Source of the DNA: Planctomycetaceae bacterium
GTDB taxonomy: Bacteria; Planctomycetota; Planctomycetia; Planctomycetales; Planctomycetaceae
Assembly (NCBI GenBank): GCA_019636285.1
Contig: JAHBXV010000023.1
Span: forward strand, 1 to 64,000
Length of the DNA stretch: 64,000 bases
Reading direction: 5' to 3'
Shown here: positions 42,932 to 52,798 of the stretch, in pieces
How positions within the stretch are numbered: the stretch's first letter is position 1
Layout of the letters: every line of letters begins with the position of its first letter
Position numbers and translations under genes: made by a program
The notes under the pieces: generated by a model
What the model was told of the DNA's origin: nothing
Seen by the model: the letters and a program-made list of their open reading frames with translations, nothing else
The model's database searches: none

Positions 42932-45609
42932 CCGTGGCGGCGGTTCCACCACCATTTGTGGAGTTCGATGGCCGGAATGATCAGGATTCCGACGCTGATG
43001 GCGACCAGCCAGGACTCTGCTTCCAGTGGGCGCGTCTGAAGGATTTCCTGCAAAAACTCCAGGTGCATGCCCAGAACGTGGATCAAAAATGCCGCGAGCG
43101 TTCCGAAGAACAGCGTCGGGCTGCGGAATGGCGACAGGGCGAAAGCCGATCGCGTTTCCGATCGGCAATTGCCGACATGAAAATTCTCGAACAGCACCAT
43201 CGTCAACAACAGCAGGTTGCGGGCATCGGGGACGCTCCATCCCAGCCGGAGTGCTGATTCGAAGACGAGAAAACCTCCCACTCCCACCACCACCACCGCG
43301 ATCAGCGTGCGCTGAATGAGTAACGGGTTGAAAATAGGCTCGGTCGGTGGCCTTGGGGGGCGCCGGAGGCTGTCGCCTTCACCTGGTTCAAACGCCAGAG
43401 CCACCCCCTGAATCCCGTTAGTTACCAGGTTCAGCCACAAGAGTTGTACCGGCAGCAGCGGAATCGGCGAGCCGAACAGGACGGCCAGCAGGACCATCAG
43501 CAGTTCGGCTGCCCCCATGGAGACGAGCAGGAAAATTGCCTTGCGAATATTGTCGTAGGCGATTCGTCCTTCTTCGATTCCCCCAATGATCGATTTGAAA
43601 TTGTCGTCGCTCAGGACCAGCTCGGCGGCCTCTCGAGCGACATCGGTTCCTGCTTTTCCCATCGCGACGCCAATGTTCGCTACCCGCAGCGCCGGCGCAT
43701 CGTTAACGCCGTCTCCCGTGACCGCGACGAATTCTCCCGCCTGACGTGCCGCATTGACGATCAAGAGCTTCTGCCGCGGCGTGACGCGGGCGAAGACACG
43801 AATCGTTCGAATGACTTCGGGAAGCCTGTCCTCCGGGAGCCGATCCAGCTCGTTCGCGGTCATCACCTGATCGTCGTGTTTGGCGAGCCCGAGCTCCCGG
43901 GCAATCGCCAGCGCGGTGACACGATGGTCTCCCGTCACCATCGCCACCTTCACGCCGGCGGCTTCGCACTCGCCGAAGGCTTCCTTCACCCCGGCGCGCA
44001 ACGGGTCGATCATGCCGACGAAACCGAGGTGGCGCAGGTTCTCTGGGGCGGGCGGCGTATCCGCGGCAGGTGAATCGTCCTGTTCCCCCATGGCCAGGGC
44101 CAGCACGCGCATGCCTTCGGCGGCCATCGCGTGCGCGGTTCCTTCGAATTCGCCGCGGCGATGTTCCCGGTCCTCGGCTCGACACATCGCGAGCACCCGT
44201 TCGGGGGCTCCTTTCACATAGACGACCGTCCGCCCGTTCCGTGAATGGAACGACGCCGCGTATTGCGATTCCGATTCAAACGGAATCTCGGCGACACGGG
44301 GTGCCTGTTCCAGGAGCGGCTGACTCTTGAGCCCCGCTTTCTCGCCCAGGGTGAGCAGCGCGATATCGACGGCGTCGCCATGCCAGGTCCAGTCGCCATC
44401 GTGAGGATTGAGTTCCCCTTCATTGCAAAGAACTCCGCAGCGCAACAGGTCTTCGGCGATCACGGGAACCGTCTCTCCCGTTCGGCCGTTCCAGTGAATG
44501 TGCCCCGTGGGAACAAACCCTTCACCAGCCACGGAATGACGGATTCCGTCGCTGGTCACGATGGTCCGCACTGTTAGTTCATTGCAGGTCAGCGTGCCGG
44601 TCTTGTCGGTCGCGATCAGGGTGCAACTCCCGAGACCCTCCACAGCCGTGAGTCGCCGCACGATGACATTCCGGTTGGCCATGCGCATGGTCGCGACGGC
44701 CAGTGCCACTGTCATCGCCACCGGGAGTCCTTCCGGAATCGCGGCGACGGCGAGCGACACCGTGAGAAAAAACGTGTCGATCAGGCCGCGCCCCCACAAC
44801 GCCATATTGAGCGCGCCGATCAGGACTGCCATCAGCAGCGTGCCGATGGCCACATAGTTGGTGAACCGCTCCATGCGAACGATGAGCGGCGGCTTTCCGC
44901 CGGTTTCACCGAGGACGTCGACGGCCAGTTGCCCGACGACTGTCGACGCCCCCGTCGCGACGACCACCCCCATGGCCCTGCCCCGCGCCACGATGGAGCC
45001 CGCATACGCCATGTTCAAATGATCGCCGAGCGCCGCGTCAGCCGTCCCGCTCCACGACGCATCCTTGGTGACCGCGAGCGATTCCCCGGTCAGCAGCGAC
45101 TCGTCGACCGACAGGCCCTGCGCGGTCATCAAACGCAGATCGGCCGGCACGCGATTGCCCGATTCGAGCCAGACAATGTCGCCCGGCACGACGTCTTCAG
45201 CCGCGATATCGCGGACTTCCCCGTCGCGCTGGACCTGGGCGTGAATCCGCAGCAGCTTGCGGAGTGCCTGGCTGCTCTTCTCGGCCTGAGCCTCTTGCCA
45301 GGCACCAATGGCCGCGTTGACGAGCAGCACCGCCACGATAAAGCCGGCATCTTTCCAGTCGCCAAGCATCAGCGAGACGAGCGCGGCAGCGACCAGAACA
45401 TAAATCAGCGGGCTGAGAAACTGCCGCAGGACAATCACCGCCAGCGGCGTCGCTCCGCGTTCGGGCAGAAGATTGGGACCATACTTCGCCAGTCGCGCAC
45501 GTGCATCCGCTTCGGTCAGGCCGGCTTCCGTGGTCTCGCGAAGAGTCAGCACTTCCGCGAGAGGCAAGACATGCCAAGCCCGGTCGTTCGGCTGAAGCGA
45601 ATTCGTCAT
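42928..45609 (-). CDS. Cation-transporting P-type ATPase (P2-type, Ca2+/Na+-ATPase-like)
   Basis: An ~893-residue integral membrane pump. N-terminal cation-ATPase domain (HVLPLAEVLTLRETTEAGLTEADA...GPNLLPE), actuator motif TGES (~174-177), ion-site PEGLP (~292-296), phosphorylation motif DKTGTLTC (Asp ~335), nucleotide-binding KGAPERV and the hinge TGDGVNDAP are all present. The C-terminal membrane domain contains LLWLNLVTNG and the FENFHVGNCRSETRSAF loop typical of the bacterial SERCA/PMA1-like group. Ion specificity (Ca2+, Na+, H+) is not certain. I start at ATG 45609 (MTNSLQPND) rather than 45648. Confidence 0.93.
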   Translation of the reverse strand: MTNSLQPNDRAWHVLPLAEVLTLRETTEAGLTEADARARLAKYGPNLLPERGATPLAVIVLRQFLSPLIYVLVAAALVSLMLGDWKDAGFIVAVLLVNAAIGAWQEAQAEKSSQALRKLLRIHAQVQRDGEVRDIAAEDVVPGDIVWLESGNRVPADLRLMTAQGLSVDESLLTGESLAVTKDASWSGTADAALGDHLNMAYAGSIVARGRAMGVVVATGASTVVGQLAVDVLGETGGKPPLIVRMERFTNYVAIGTLLMAVLIGALNMALWGRGLIDTFFLTVSLAVAAIPEGLPVAMTVALAVATMRMANRNVIVRRLTAVEGLGSCTLIATDKTGTLTCNELTVRTIVTSDGIRHSVAGEGFVPTGHIHWNGRTGETVPVIAEDLLRCGVLCNEGELNPHDGDWTWHGDAVDIALLTLGEKAGLKSQPLLEQAPRVAEIPFESESQYAASFHSRNGRTVVYVKGAPERVLAMCRAEDREHRRGEFEGTAHAMAAEGMRVLALAMGEQDDSPAADTPPAPENLRHLGFVGMIDPLRAGVKEAFGECEAAGVKVAMVTGDHRVTALAIARELGLAKHDDQVMTANELDRLPEDRLPEVIRTIRVFARVTPRQKLLIVNAARQAGEFVAVTGDGVNDAPALRVANIGVAMGKAGTDVAREAAELVLSDDNFKSIIGGIEEGRIAYDNIRKAIFLLVSMGAAELLMVLLAVLFGSPIPLLPVQLLWLNLVTNGIQGVALAFEPGEGDSLRRPPRPPTEPIFNPLLIQRTLIAVVVVGVGGFLVFESALRLGWSVPDARNLLLLTMVLFENFHVGNCRSETRSAFALSPFRSPTLFFGTLAAFLIHVLGMHLEFLQEILQTRPLEAESWLVAISVGILIIPAIELHKWWWNRRHG

Positions 45610-45830
45610 TCCGAGTTCGTCCGGCTCGACGCAGCGACTGACAGCCATCCGTCTGATGCAACTTCACACGGACCCATCAGGCGCCGCGCCACGTGACAAT
45701 GGTCCCTGGGTGGTTCGGTCGAACATAGTCTCCCATGGACTGCAATCGCAACGCAGCCAAACAAAGTGACGAACCCGATTGATACGGTCGCGAATTCTCG
45801 ATCGGCTATCGCGAACGCGCCTGGTCCGAG

Positions 45831-46532
45831 TTAATTCCTGGCCGGCGTCGATTTCACCGGGCGCGGACTGGGGGCAATTGGGCTGAAAGGCTCACTTCCA
45901 GAGAACGGTGAGGATTCAGGAATTGGCGTGGGGCTCGCGCGAAACGTGCCGCCATCCGAAGTCGCGCTGGTGGGGCGGTAAACTGGGAATGGAGTCGGGT
46001 CAATCGGAGCACTCGGCATGGGCGCCAGCATGGCGGGGTCGCGTCCCTGCTGCAGTAAGCCTTTGGCACGCAGTCCCGCAGCAGTGTTGGGGTACTTCTG
46101 AGCGACCTGTTCCAGTCGTTCGAGGCACTCTTCGAGTTCCTGCTCGGCCTGTGTAATCAGCAATGACGAACGGGCCTTGTCAACCGCCTGTTGAAGCTGT
46201 TCGGCGGTCAGCAAATTGGCGCGCTGCTGCGTCAGCTCCAACAGTTCCTGACGAAGAGTCGCTTCAGCATCGTTGGGTGTCGCAGCCTTCGGTGTCTCGG
46301 CCGGCATTGGTTCCAGCGAAGGCGCGGCAGGCTCAAGACCAAACGGCTCGTCGGACAACGAGGGCACTGCCTCCGGCTCGGGCGCCTTGACGGGAGACGG
46401 AAACGCGTCGGCAGCGGGAACGTCCTGTGCGCCAACCGGGGCCGACAGGTGCAAGCCCATGTGTCCCAGACCGATGCCCGCGAGCAGCGTCACTCCCAAG
46501 ACAAGACCGGCCGGACGAGTACGGTTCCACAT
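45831..46532 (-). CDS. Exported Pro-rich protein with coiled-coil segment, unknown function
   Basis: A 233-residue protein with an uncleaved or cleaved N-terminal hydrophobic segment (AGLVLGVTLLAGIGLGHMGLHLS). A Pro/Glu/Ala-rich stretch (~38-88) is followed by a helical, coiled-coil-like segment (~90-150, TLRQELLELTQQRANLLTAEQ and EQELEECLERLEQVAQKYP). The C-terminal tail is rich in Pro/Ser/Thr. The helix-rich centre suggests oligomerisation. No family is recognised. It lies between the P-type ATPase and the FtsX-like permease on the same strand, 190 bases after the permease stop. Confidence 0.65.
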   Translation of the reverse strand: MWNRTRPAGLVLGVTLLAGIGLGHMGLHLSAPVGAQDVPAADAFPSPVKAPEPEAVPSLSDEPFGLEPAAPSLEPMPAETPKAATPNDAEATLRQELLELTQQRANLLTAEQLQQAVDKARSSLLITQAEQELEECLERLEQVAQKYPNTAAGLRAKGLLQQGRDPAMLAPMPSAPIDPTPFPVYRPTSATSDGGTFRASPTPIPESSPFSGSEPFSPIAPSPRPVKSTPARN

Positions 46533-46685
46533 GTTCGTCGCTCCTTCGAGTTTGCTGGCGAATGTCAGATGGGCTCACCGAATCGGCGGGTTCAGCATGC
46601 CGTTCACTGATCGCCGCGCCAAGGGGGAGTTGAGAGAGCGACGCGGAGAGGGGGTGAGAGGGGGACGGGGTGAATTTCTTCGTCT

Positions 46686-46714
46686 CCCCATCGCCCCCTC
46701 CCCGTGTCTCCCCC
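46686..46714 (-). other. Putative G-quadruplex motif
   Basis: On the minus strand four runs of 4-5 G (complements of 46710-46714, 46700-46703, 46694-46698 and 46686-46689) are separated by 6, 1 and 4 bases, meeting the standard G4 pattern. It begins 9 bases after the stop codon of the permease gene, in its 3' untranslated direction. Confidence 0.5.
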
Positions 46715-46722
46715 TCGTGAGA

Positions 46723-49700
46723 TCACTCCCCGCGTAGCGTTGTCACGATCGGAGGACGGACGGCGGAGCGGATGGCGAACCAGGATGTGGCCATGCCCGT
46801 GAGGAAAACCACTGCCAGCGTCAGTCCGCCGCTGAGCCAGGGGACATCGGCTCCCGTTCCTGTCAGATGGGGGAGCATCGCCAACAAAGCCGCGACCGTG
46901 CCGGAAACGAGCCCCCAGCCCAGTACGAACGCATTTTCGCTGAGGATCAGTCCGACAATCTTCCCGCGCGAAAAGCCAATCGCTCGCAGGAGTGCGAGTT
47001 CTGTCTGCCGTTCGAGGACATTCCGCAGCATGACCGTGGCCAGGCCAAACGTCCCCAGGAGGAGCCCCAGACCTCCCAAGGACTGGAACGTCGAGAGATA
47101 GGTGTTCTGCACTGAGAGGAACCGGGCAAGGCGTTCCGCCACCAATTCGCTGTCGAACCCATACGCGGCCAGTCGCGTTTCAAAAAACTCAGCCACTTTG
47201 TCGGCGGTGGCGGGAGGCGTCTCGATTAGAAAATAGCGGAACCCGCGAGCATCGGGGAACAACCTGCGGAAGTTCTCATCAGACATCAGCAGCATGCCCT
47301 GGAAGATGCTGCCATCCAGCATGCCATCAATGCGCAGTCGAGCGGGTTCGCCATCCCCATCCAGTTCGACGACCGATCCCGGCCCTTTTTTGAGGCTGAA
47401 CATCAACGTGTTCATATCGCCGAAAACGGGGATCGTGCCGTCGTCGTTCTGGCGATTCAGCAACTCCCACGGGTTCGATTCCGTGGCTCCGACAAACTTG
47501 AAGCCTCCCCGTGGGATCAATTCCGGCGGAACGCCCAGGATGGTTGGCGCGCTGGTCTGAAAGAGATTGAGGCAACTTGCCTCTTCGCCGGGTTTCATGC
47601 GGAACTGAAAGACCTTCGTCTCAGCCAGCAGCTTTTCGGCGTCGCTCCCGGCGGCAGGAAGCAGGTTCAGCTTGTCGCGACCATCGGGCGTGTTCAGATC
47701 GTAAAGCACCGGCGAAGACGACTCGGCGACCAGCGTGAAGCCGCCGTTGCCACTGGCGATGTTCGGTCCTTCTTCCGCCGGGTTCTTCTGCCCGGCTGCA
47801 ACGGCCACGATGAGGAACGTCGCCGAGGCGATGAGCGCCGCGCTCATGACGCTTCGCGCGCGAGACCGAGCCGCGTTGCGGAAACCCAGCCGGGCCAATG
47901 CCTGCCAGCCATGGCCCGCCAGTACCTGTCCCGGCTCTTTTCGCAACCAGCCTGAAAACGCCATCAGGCTGGCAGCCAGCATCGACATTCCGGCGACGAA
48001 GAAGACGACGATCGTCCAACTGAGTCCAGAGAACGCCTCCGTCTGCGGGATGACTCCCGTCACCGCGCCAACGATCAACAAACCCGCGAAGCTCGCGAGA
48101 AGCAGCGATCGGAACCGTGAGCGTCGACCGGCGCGGAGCGAGGCAGCCGCGTCCGTCGCGACTTCGGTGGTTCCCTGCAACTGCTCGCGGATACTCAGCG
48201 ATTGCAGATTGCGGGTCGACCAGATGATCGCCGCGAAGGCCGCGAAGGCTGAGGACACTGCCCCGATGAGCAGGCTTTCCGGCCGCAGATAGAGCGACAG
48301 AAACCGCGTCCCCACCGCGCCGATCCACCAGGTCTTCAGGCCGAGAACCATCAGGTTCGCGTAGCCGATCGCGGCGAAGGCTCCGATCACGCCCCCCACA
48401 AGCACCAGCCCCAATCCTTCGATCAGAACCTGACGACGAACCTGGCGCGGCGTGAACCCAGTCGCGGCCAGCAGGCCCAGCGCGCGAACGCGCTGCTCGA
48501 TCCCCAGACGAAACAACAGCCCCACGAGAATCACCGAGGACGCGATGACAAACAGACTGAACCCGATAAAGAGCCCGGTGAAGTCGGTCGATCCATTCGC
48601 GGCCGCCAGACCGTAGGCCAGGATGGGCTGCACGGCCAGGTCCACCTCTTCCGGGGTCAGCTCCGCCAGAATGCCCTGCGATAGCGTCCGGGCAGCTTCG
48701 TCAGCCGCCATCCCTTTGGGAATCGCGACACGAATCGACGTGAGGCGACCATATCGGCTGGGCCACAGCTCTTGTGCCGATTTCAGGGGCAGGAACAGCT
48801 TCGGCGTCGCGCGGTAGCTGTCCCAGTATTCGTCATCGCGGGGCGTGACCTTGTCGAGGTCCATTTCGAAAGGCTGATCCCAATCGTCGAGCGATTCGAC
48901 ATCGGTAATTCCCTTCACGGTGGGAGTCAGACCACGATCGACCGCCGGTCCGGTCATCGCCACGATGCCCTTCACCGTGAAGAGTCGCTCCTCTTCCGGA
49001 AGCTCGCCGTACGATCCGACAAGGTGGTAGCGCATGCGGCTCTCGTCGCCCACGCCAACTTTCAGGTCTTCCGCGAGAAACTCGTTGATGACGACGTCGA
49101 ACTCACCAAGGGCGGTGGGCGGCTCGCCAAGGAACGTGAAGGGTCCGAAGGGGGGTGCGAGATTCAGCACATCCAGACCCGCCACGGTCGAGTACATCGA
49201 GTAGGCTTTGGGATCTTTGGCGTTCTCGAGCGAGTTCGCGAGATAAACCATGACGGGTGAAGTAGCCCAGCCAAGTTTGTCAGCCGCGTGCTGAATGGCC
49301 TCCGACAGGTTGTCGTCCAGAATCATCTGCTCGCTCTCGATGGAGAGAAAGCCGAGTTCTTCGTTGGCGACATGTCGCAGCCGCAGGTCCGCGATCGTCC
49401 ATTTTTGCGAGAGACTCTTTTCCAGTTCGGCCGCGGTGTTGCGTGCGGCCTCCAGCCCCTCGGGCGAGTCGGGGATGTCGATCAGCATGGCGTTGACACG
49501 GCCCGGCGAACCGGTCGGATCGCGGCGCGTCGGTCGAATCTCGGCGATGTTCAATCGGTCTTGCAGCACGGGGAGCGCAACGAAGGCGTTGAGTGGCAAA
49601 ACCTGGTTCGGCCTCAACCCGAATCGCGCGGCGATTGTGTCATCCGGAAGAATCGTCGACACCGTCAGCCGGATTTCGGCGGAATCGTTGTCCTTATGTC

Positions 49701-50208
49701 CGAGCAACGTATCGCGCGGGACCGTGCTGGGGAGTTCCAGCCACAACGTGATCTCGTCTCCCACCGCGACGTTAAGTTCTTTCGCGAGCGGACCATTGAT
49801 CGCCACGGAATTTGAGTCGGGTAATGGAACGCTCGCACCGGCCAGCATCTCCCAGCCGGTTTGTTCCATGCCGTGTACTATCACGTTACCGGCCCGGCGG
49901 GTGACGCCGTCGTGTTCGTACACAGTGCCGGCTGGCATGAGGATGGTGGGTGCCACGCGGGCCGGGCTCTGCAATTCGGCTTGCCATTCAGCCGCGAGGT
50001 CTTCACGAACCAACCGGTGTCCGCTGACGACAAAATCGACCGGGCCAAGGCGATCCAGCGTCATCTGCCGCAGGCTGCCGCGCATGGAGTCGCCCACGAT
50101 CATTGCCCCCGCAATTGTCGCGGTCCCGACGATCACGCCCGCGAGAATCGCAAGTTGCGTTTTCCAGTAGTAGGTCAGGGTCTGAAGGACCAGTTGCAGC
50201 GATGTCAT
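46723..50208 (-). CDS. Large FtsX-like ABC transporter permease
   Basis: An ~1161-residue membrane protein. The first span (TQLAILAGVIVGTATIAGAMIVGDSMRG) is followed by a MacB-type periplasmic domain. Two FtsX-like permease blocks follow: FIGFSLFVIASSVILVGLLFRLGIEQRVRALGLLAATG and, at the end, LLGTFGLATVMLRNVLERQTELALLRAIGFS. The doubled permease arrangement resembles the LolE/DevC/MacB-type transporters that move lipoproteins or hydrophobic compounds. ATG 50208 (MTSLQLVLQTLTYYWKTQ) is the natural start. Its ATPase subunit is not adjacent: the upstream gene is a helicase and the downstream one is of unknown function. Substrate unknown. Confidence 0.85.
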   Translation of the reverse strand: MTSLQLVLQTLTYYWKTQLAILAGVIVGTATIAGAMIVGDSMRGSLRQMTLDRLGPVDFVVSGHRLVREDLAAEWQAELQSPARVAPTILMPAGTVYEHDGVTRRAGNVIVHGMEQTGWEMLAGASVPLPDSNSVAINGPLAKELNVAVGDEITLWLELPSTVPRDTLLGHKDNDSAEIRLTVSTILPDDTIAARFGLRPNQVLPLNAFVALPVLQDRLNIAEIRPTRRDPTGSPGRVNAMLIDIPDSPEGLEAARNTAAELEKSLSQKWTIADLRLRHVANEELGFLSIESEQMILDDNLSEAIQHAADKLGWATSPVMVYLANSLENAKDPKAYSMYSTVAGLDVLNLAPPFGPFTFLGEPPTALGEFDVVINEFLAEDLKVGVGDESRMRYHLVGSYGELPEEERLFTVKGIVAMTGPAVDRGLTPTVKGITDVESLDDWDQPFEMDLDKVTPRDDEYWDSYRATPKLFLPLKSAQELWPSRYGRLTSIRVAIPKGMAADEAARTLSQGILAELTPEEVDLAVQPILAYGLAAANGSTDFTGLFIGFSLFVIASSVILVGLLFRLGIEQRVRALGLLAATGFTPRQVRRQVLIEGLGLVLVGGVIGAFAAIGYANLMVLGLKTWWIGAVGTRFLSLYLRPESLLIGAVSSAFAAFAAIIWSTRNLQSLSIREQLQGTTEVATDAAASLRAGRRSRFRSLLLASFAGLLIVGAVTGVIPQTEAFSGLSWTIVVFFVAGMSMLAASLMAFSGWLRKEPGQVLAGHGWQALARLGFRNAARSRARSVMSAALIASATFLIVAVAAGQKNPAEEGPNIASGNGGFTLVAESSSPVLYDLNTPDGRDKLNLLPAAGSDAEKLLAETKVFQFRMKPGEEASCLNLFQTSAPTILGVPPELIPRGGFKFVGATESNPWELLNRQNDDGTIPVFGDMNTLMFSLKKGPGSVVELDGDGEPARLRIDGMLDGSIFQGMLLMSDENFRRLFPDARGFRYFLIETPPATADKVAEFFETRLAAYGFDSELVAERLARFLSVQNTYLSTFQSLGGLGLLLGTFGLATVMLRNVLERQTELALLRAIGFSRGKIVGLILSENAFVLGWGLVSGTVAALLAMLPHLTGTGADVPWLSGGLTLAVVFLTGMATSWFAIRSAVRPPIVTTLRGE

Positions 50209-50265
50209 GAACGTCCTCGTGTCGGCATTTGCGCGATATGCCGACGGCAATCGATTCCAGGGCAA

Positions 50266-52713
50266 TCACTCGTCATCCAGCCCCGTTCCAAAGTCGTCGA
50301 CGACCGGCTCAGTTGACTCGCTCGAATCGGAGACCGACGGTTCCTCCTGAATCATGTCGCGATCGTCCGCATGGGCAAGCGCGTATTCGGTCGACTGCGG
50401 ATCGACCTCGTGGCACGCCGCCGTCAGTCGGCCGCTGATATCCAACAGCCATTCGCGCCAGGCAATGGGATCCAGACCGGTGGGGGTCACCTGCCGGAAC
50501 TCTCCCAGAAGCAAAATCAACCTGAGGAGATGCTTGAAGATCAGACCTTCCTGTTTGGCCAGGTCGCGGCCCGTTACGAACTTGTTGAAGTCGCCGCCGA
50601 ACTCCAGCAAATCGCCCGCGACCCATGCTGGCACGATGTTCAGCCCCGGCAGACCAGGATAATCGCTGTCGAACAGCATTCCGACTTTCTCGGCGAGCGT
50701 CGGCGCATATTTGCGTTCTTCAGGGGGTGTTCCCGGCTCATTGGTGGGATAGAGATCGCCAGCCGGCAACAGCCCGCGCGCGACAATCTCGGGGTCGACC
50801 TTCTCCACGGCCAGCGGTCCCGGCGGCAGCCGATGCGGTGGCGGAACCCGCACAGACCTCAGCAGCGAACGCGGGAACTCGAGGACGCTCTCCAGCAGTT
50901 GCAATCGTTCGGCTTCATCGGCCAACCCCAGGTAGTCGAGCAGATACATGCCAAACAGAGGATTGATGCCGCGAAACACGAAGAGCTGCGGCAGCTTTTC
51001 GGTCGGCCGCGCGAACTTCGCCTGGTATTGCGGCGTTTTCTCTTCAGGCCGTGCGACCGGCTGTTTGCCCTCTGCCACTCGCCCCGCGTCGAGGGCCTTC
51101 TGCAACTGCTGCGACAGCCAGCTTTGAGCCACCGGCGCGGGTTCCGCCTGAGCCTCAATCACCGTGCCCTCCGCATTGGCTTTCGGAAGTGGCGGCGGCG
51201 GTTCGAGGGTGACGAACTCGGCGGCGTGCAGCGTCATTAGCATGCGGTCGAGCCGTTTTTCGCCTTGCTGCACGGCCTGGCTGTCGAGGAGACGCTTTCC
51301 GAGAACCTTGCGCACTTCCTCGACATCGGGAGAGATTTGCAGCAGATAAGCCAGCATCCGCCAGGGCAACTCGCAACGGCTGACGAGATTTCCCGGCGGC
51401 GATGCGCGCAGCTTCTCGAACTGCTGCTCGTTCCAGTACTGCCGCTCGGGATTCCGCGTCGGCATCTTCTTCTTGAGGGCCTTCTTGGCCTTAATCAGTT
51501 GCGGATCCCGCGTGTCTTCCGGGATCTGGTCGTACTTTTCTTTCCAGCGCAGAATCCGTACGTCGTCTTCGTGGGGAATCACGTAGACGAACCCCTGCGT
51601 ATCGAACTGCGGTCGTCCGGCACGGCCGAAGATCTGATGCGCCGAACTGGGGTCGATCAACTTCTGGCGTCCAGGCGGTCCTTTCATCAGCGAAGGAAGC
51701 ACCACCGTCCGCGCCGGCAGGTTGATTCCCGCCGCCAACGTTTCCGTACACACGCAGATGGTGAGCAGCTTCTTCTGGAACAGCGTTTCGACGATTCGCT
51801 TGTAGCGGGGCAACAGGCCCGCATGATGCACGCCCACGCCGCGCAAGAGAATCTGCTTGAGCTTGGGGCCGACTCCTTTGGTAAAGTCTTCGCGGCCGAG
51901 TTCTTCAACAAGCTGCTTCTGCTGACCGTCGGCCAGCAGCGACTTGCCCTTCATCTGCTCGGCCACGTTCCAGCATTCGTCGCGATTGAAACAGAAAACG
52001 AGCGCTGGAGTTTTGCGAGCCTCGGCGTCGCCGACGGCCAGATCTTCCAGCAAGTCGTTCAGCAGCATGTCGGGAACCCAGCGAAAGGTCAGCGGCACTT
52101 TGCGCTCGCTGCTCCGCGCCAGTTCCAGGCGGCGGCCATGACACCGCTCCAGCCACAACAGGAAGTCGATCTCGTTTCCCACGGTCGCCGACAGGAGCAG
52201 CAGCCGCACATGTTTGGGCAGCAGCGACAGCGCGAACTCCCAGACAATGCCGCGCTCGGGGTCCGAAAAGCTGTGGAACTCGTCCATCACCACGCCGAGG
52301 ACGTTCGTGAAGTCGAATCCACCGCGATGCAACAGGCGATTGAGCAGAATTTCCGCGACGACCACCAGCACTTTCGCGTCGGGGTTGACGCGGCGATGCC
52401 CGGTCACCAAGCCCACATCATCCGCTGAAAATCCCCAGCGAACCGCCGCTTCGCGCAGTTCCACGAATTTCTGTTCGGTCAGCGCGATCAGCGGCGTCGT
52501 GTAATAGGTTGTCTTGCCGGTCGCCAGCGCTTCGTAGCAGGCGGCTTCGGCAATCAGCGTTTTGCCGGTACCAGTCGGAGCGCAGACCAGCACGCCCTGG
52601 TTGGACGTGAACCACGCCAGGAGCGCCTCTTCCTGAACTGGATAAGGCGCGTACGGCAGCAGGTCGAGATAGCGACCGCACAATTCATCGCGGGAAAGAA
52701 CTTCGGCTGACAT
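50266..52713 (-). CDS. Ski2-like DEAD/DEAH-box helicase
   Basis: An 815-residue superfamily 2 helicase. Motifs: Q-like PYPVQEEALLAWF, Walker A (CAPTGTGKTLI), Ib (TTPLIALTEQKF), DEFH in VVMDEFHSFSD, SAT (LLLLSATVGN), GVGVHHAGLLP, TETLAAGINLPA, and the QIFGRAGRPQFD motif VI. The GVHHAG and GINLPA motifs are hallmarks of the Ski2/Hel308 group that unwinds RNA or DNA. The C-terminal ~250 residues contain no recognised domain and end in an acidic tail. It lies 57 bases upstream of the FtsX-like permease and 85 bases from nrdR on the same strand. Confidence 0.9.
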   Translation of the reverse strand: MSAEVLSRDELCGRYLDLLPYAPYPVQEEALLAWFTSNQGVLVCAPTGTGKTLIAEAACYEALATGKTTYYTTPLIALTEQKFVELREAAVRWGFSADDVGLVTGHRRVNPDAKVLVVVAEILLNRLLHRGGFDFTNVLGVVMDEFHSFSDPERGIVWEFALSLLPKHVRLLLLSATVGNEIDFLLWLERCHGRRLELARSSERKVPLTFRWVPDMLLNDLLEDLAVGDAEARKTPALVFCFNRDECWNVAEQMKGKSLLADGQQKQLVEELGREDFTKGVGPKLKQILLRGVGVHHAGLLPRYKRIVETLFQKKLLTICVCTETLAAGINLPARTVVLPSLMKGPPGRQKLIDPSSAHQIFGRAGRPQFDTQGFVYVIPHEDDVRILRWKEKYDQIPEDTRDPQLIKAKKALKKKMPTRNPERQYWNEQQFEKLRASPPGNLVSRCELPWRMLAYLLQISPDVEEVRKVLGKRLLDSQAVQQGEKRLDRMLMTLHAAEFVTLEPPPPLPKANAEGTVIEAQAEPAPVAQSWLSQQLQKALDAGRVAEGKQPVARPEEKTPQYQAKFARPTEKLPQLFVFRGINPLFGMYLLDYLGLADEAERLQLLESVLEFPRSLLRSVRVPPPHRLPPGPLAVEKVDPEIVARGLLPAGDLYPTNEPGTPPEERKYAPTLAEKVGMLFDSDYPGLPGLNIVPAWVAGDLLEFGGDFNKFVTGRDLAKQEGLIFKHLLRLILLLGEFRQVTPTGLDPIAWREWLLDISGRLTAACHEVDPQSTEYALAHADDRDMIQEEPSVSDSSESTEPVVDDFGTGLDDE

Positions 52714-52798
52714 GCCGTCAGTCTAGCCGCGGCGCGGGCGGACCGTAAGCAACGCCCGACGTCTCCATAGCCGCGACCCAAAGGGGGAGCGCTGCTCC

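Noticed and set aside
46621-46670. A plus-strand G-rich stretch as a second G-quadruplex
   Set aside because: Only three runs of four or more guanines are close enough together; the fourth lies more than 20 bases away.
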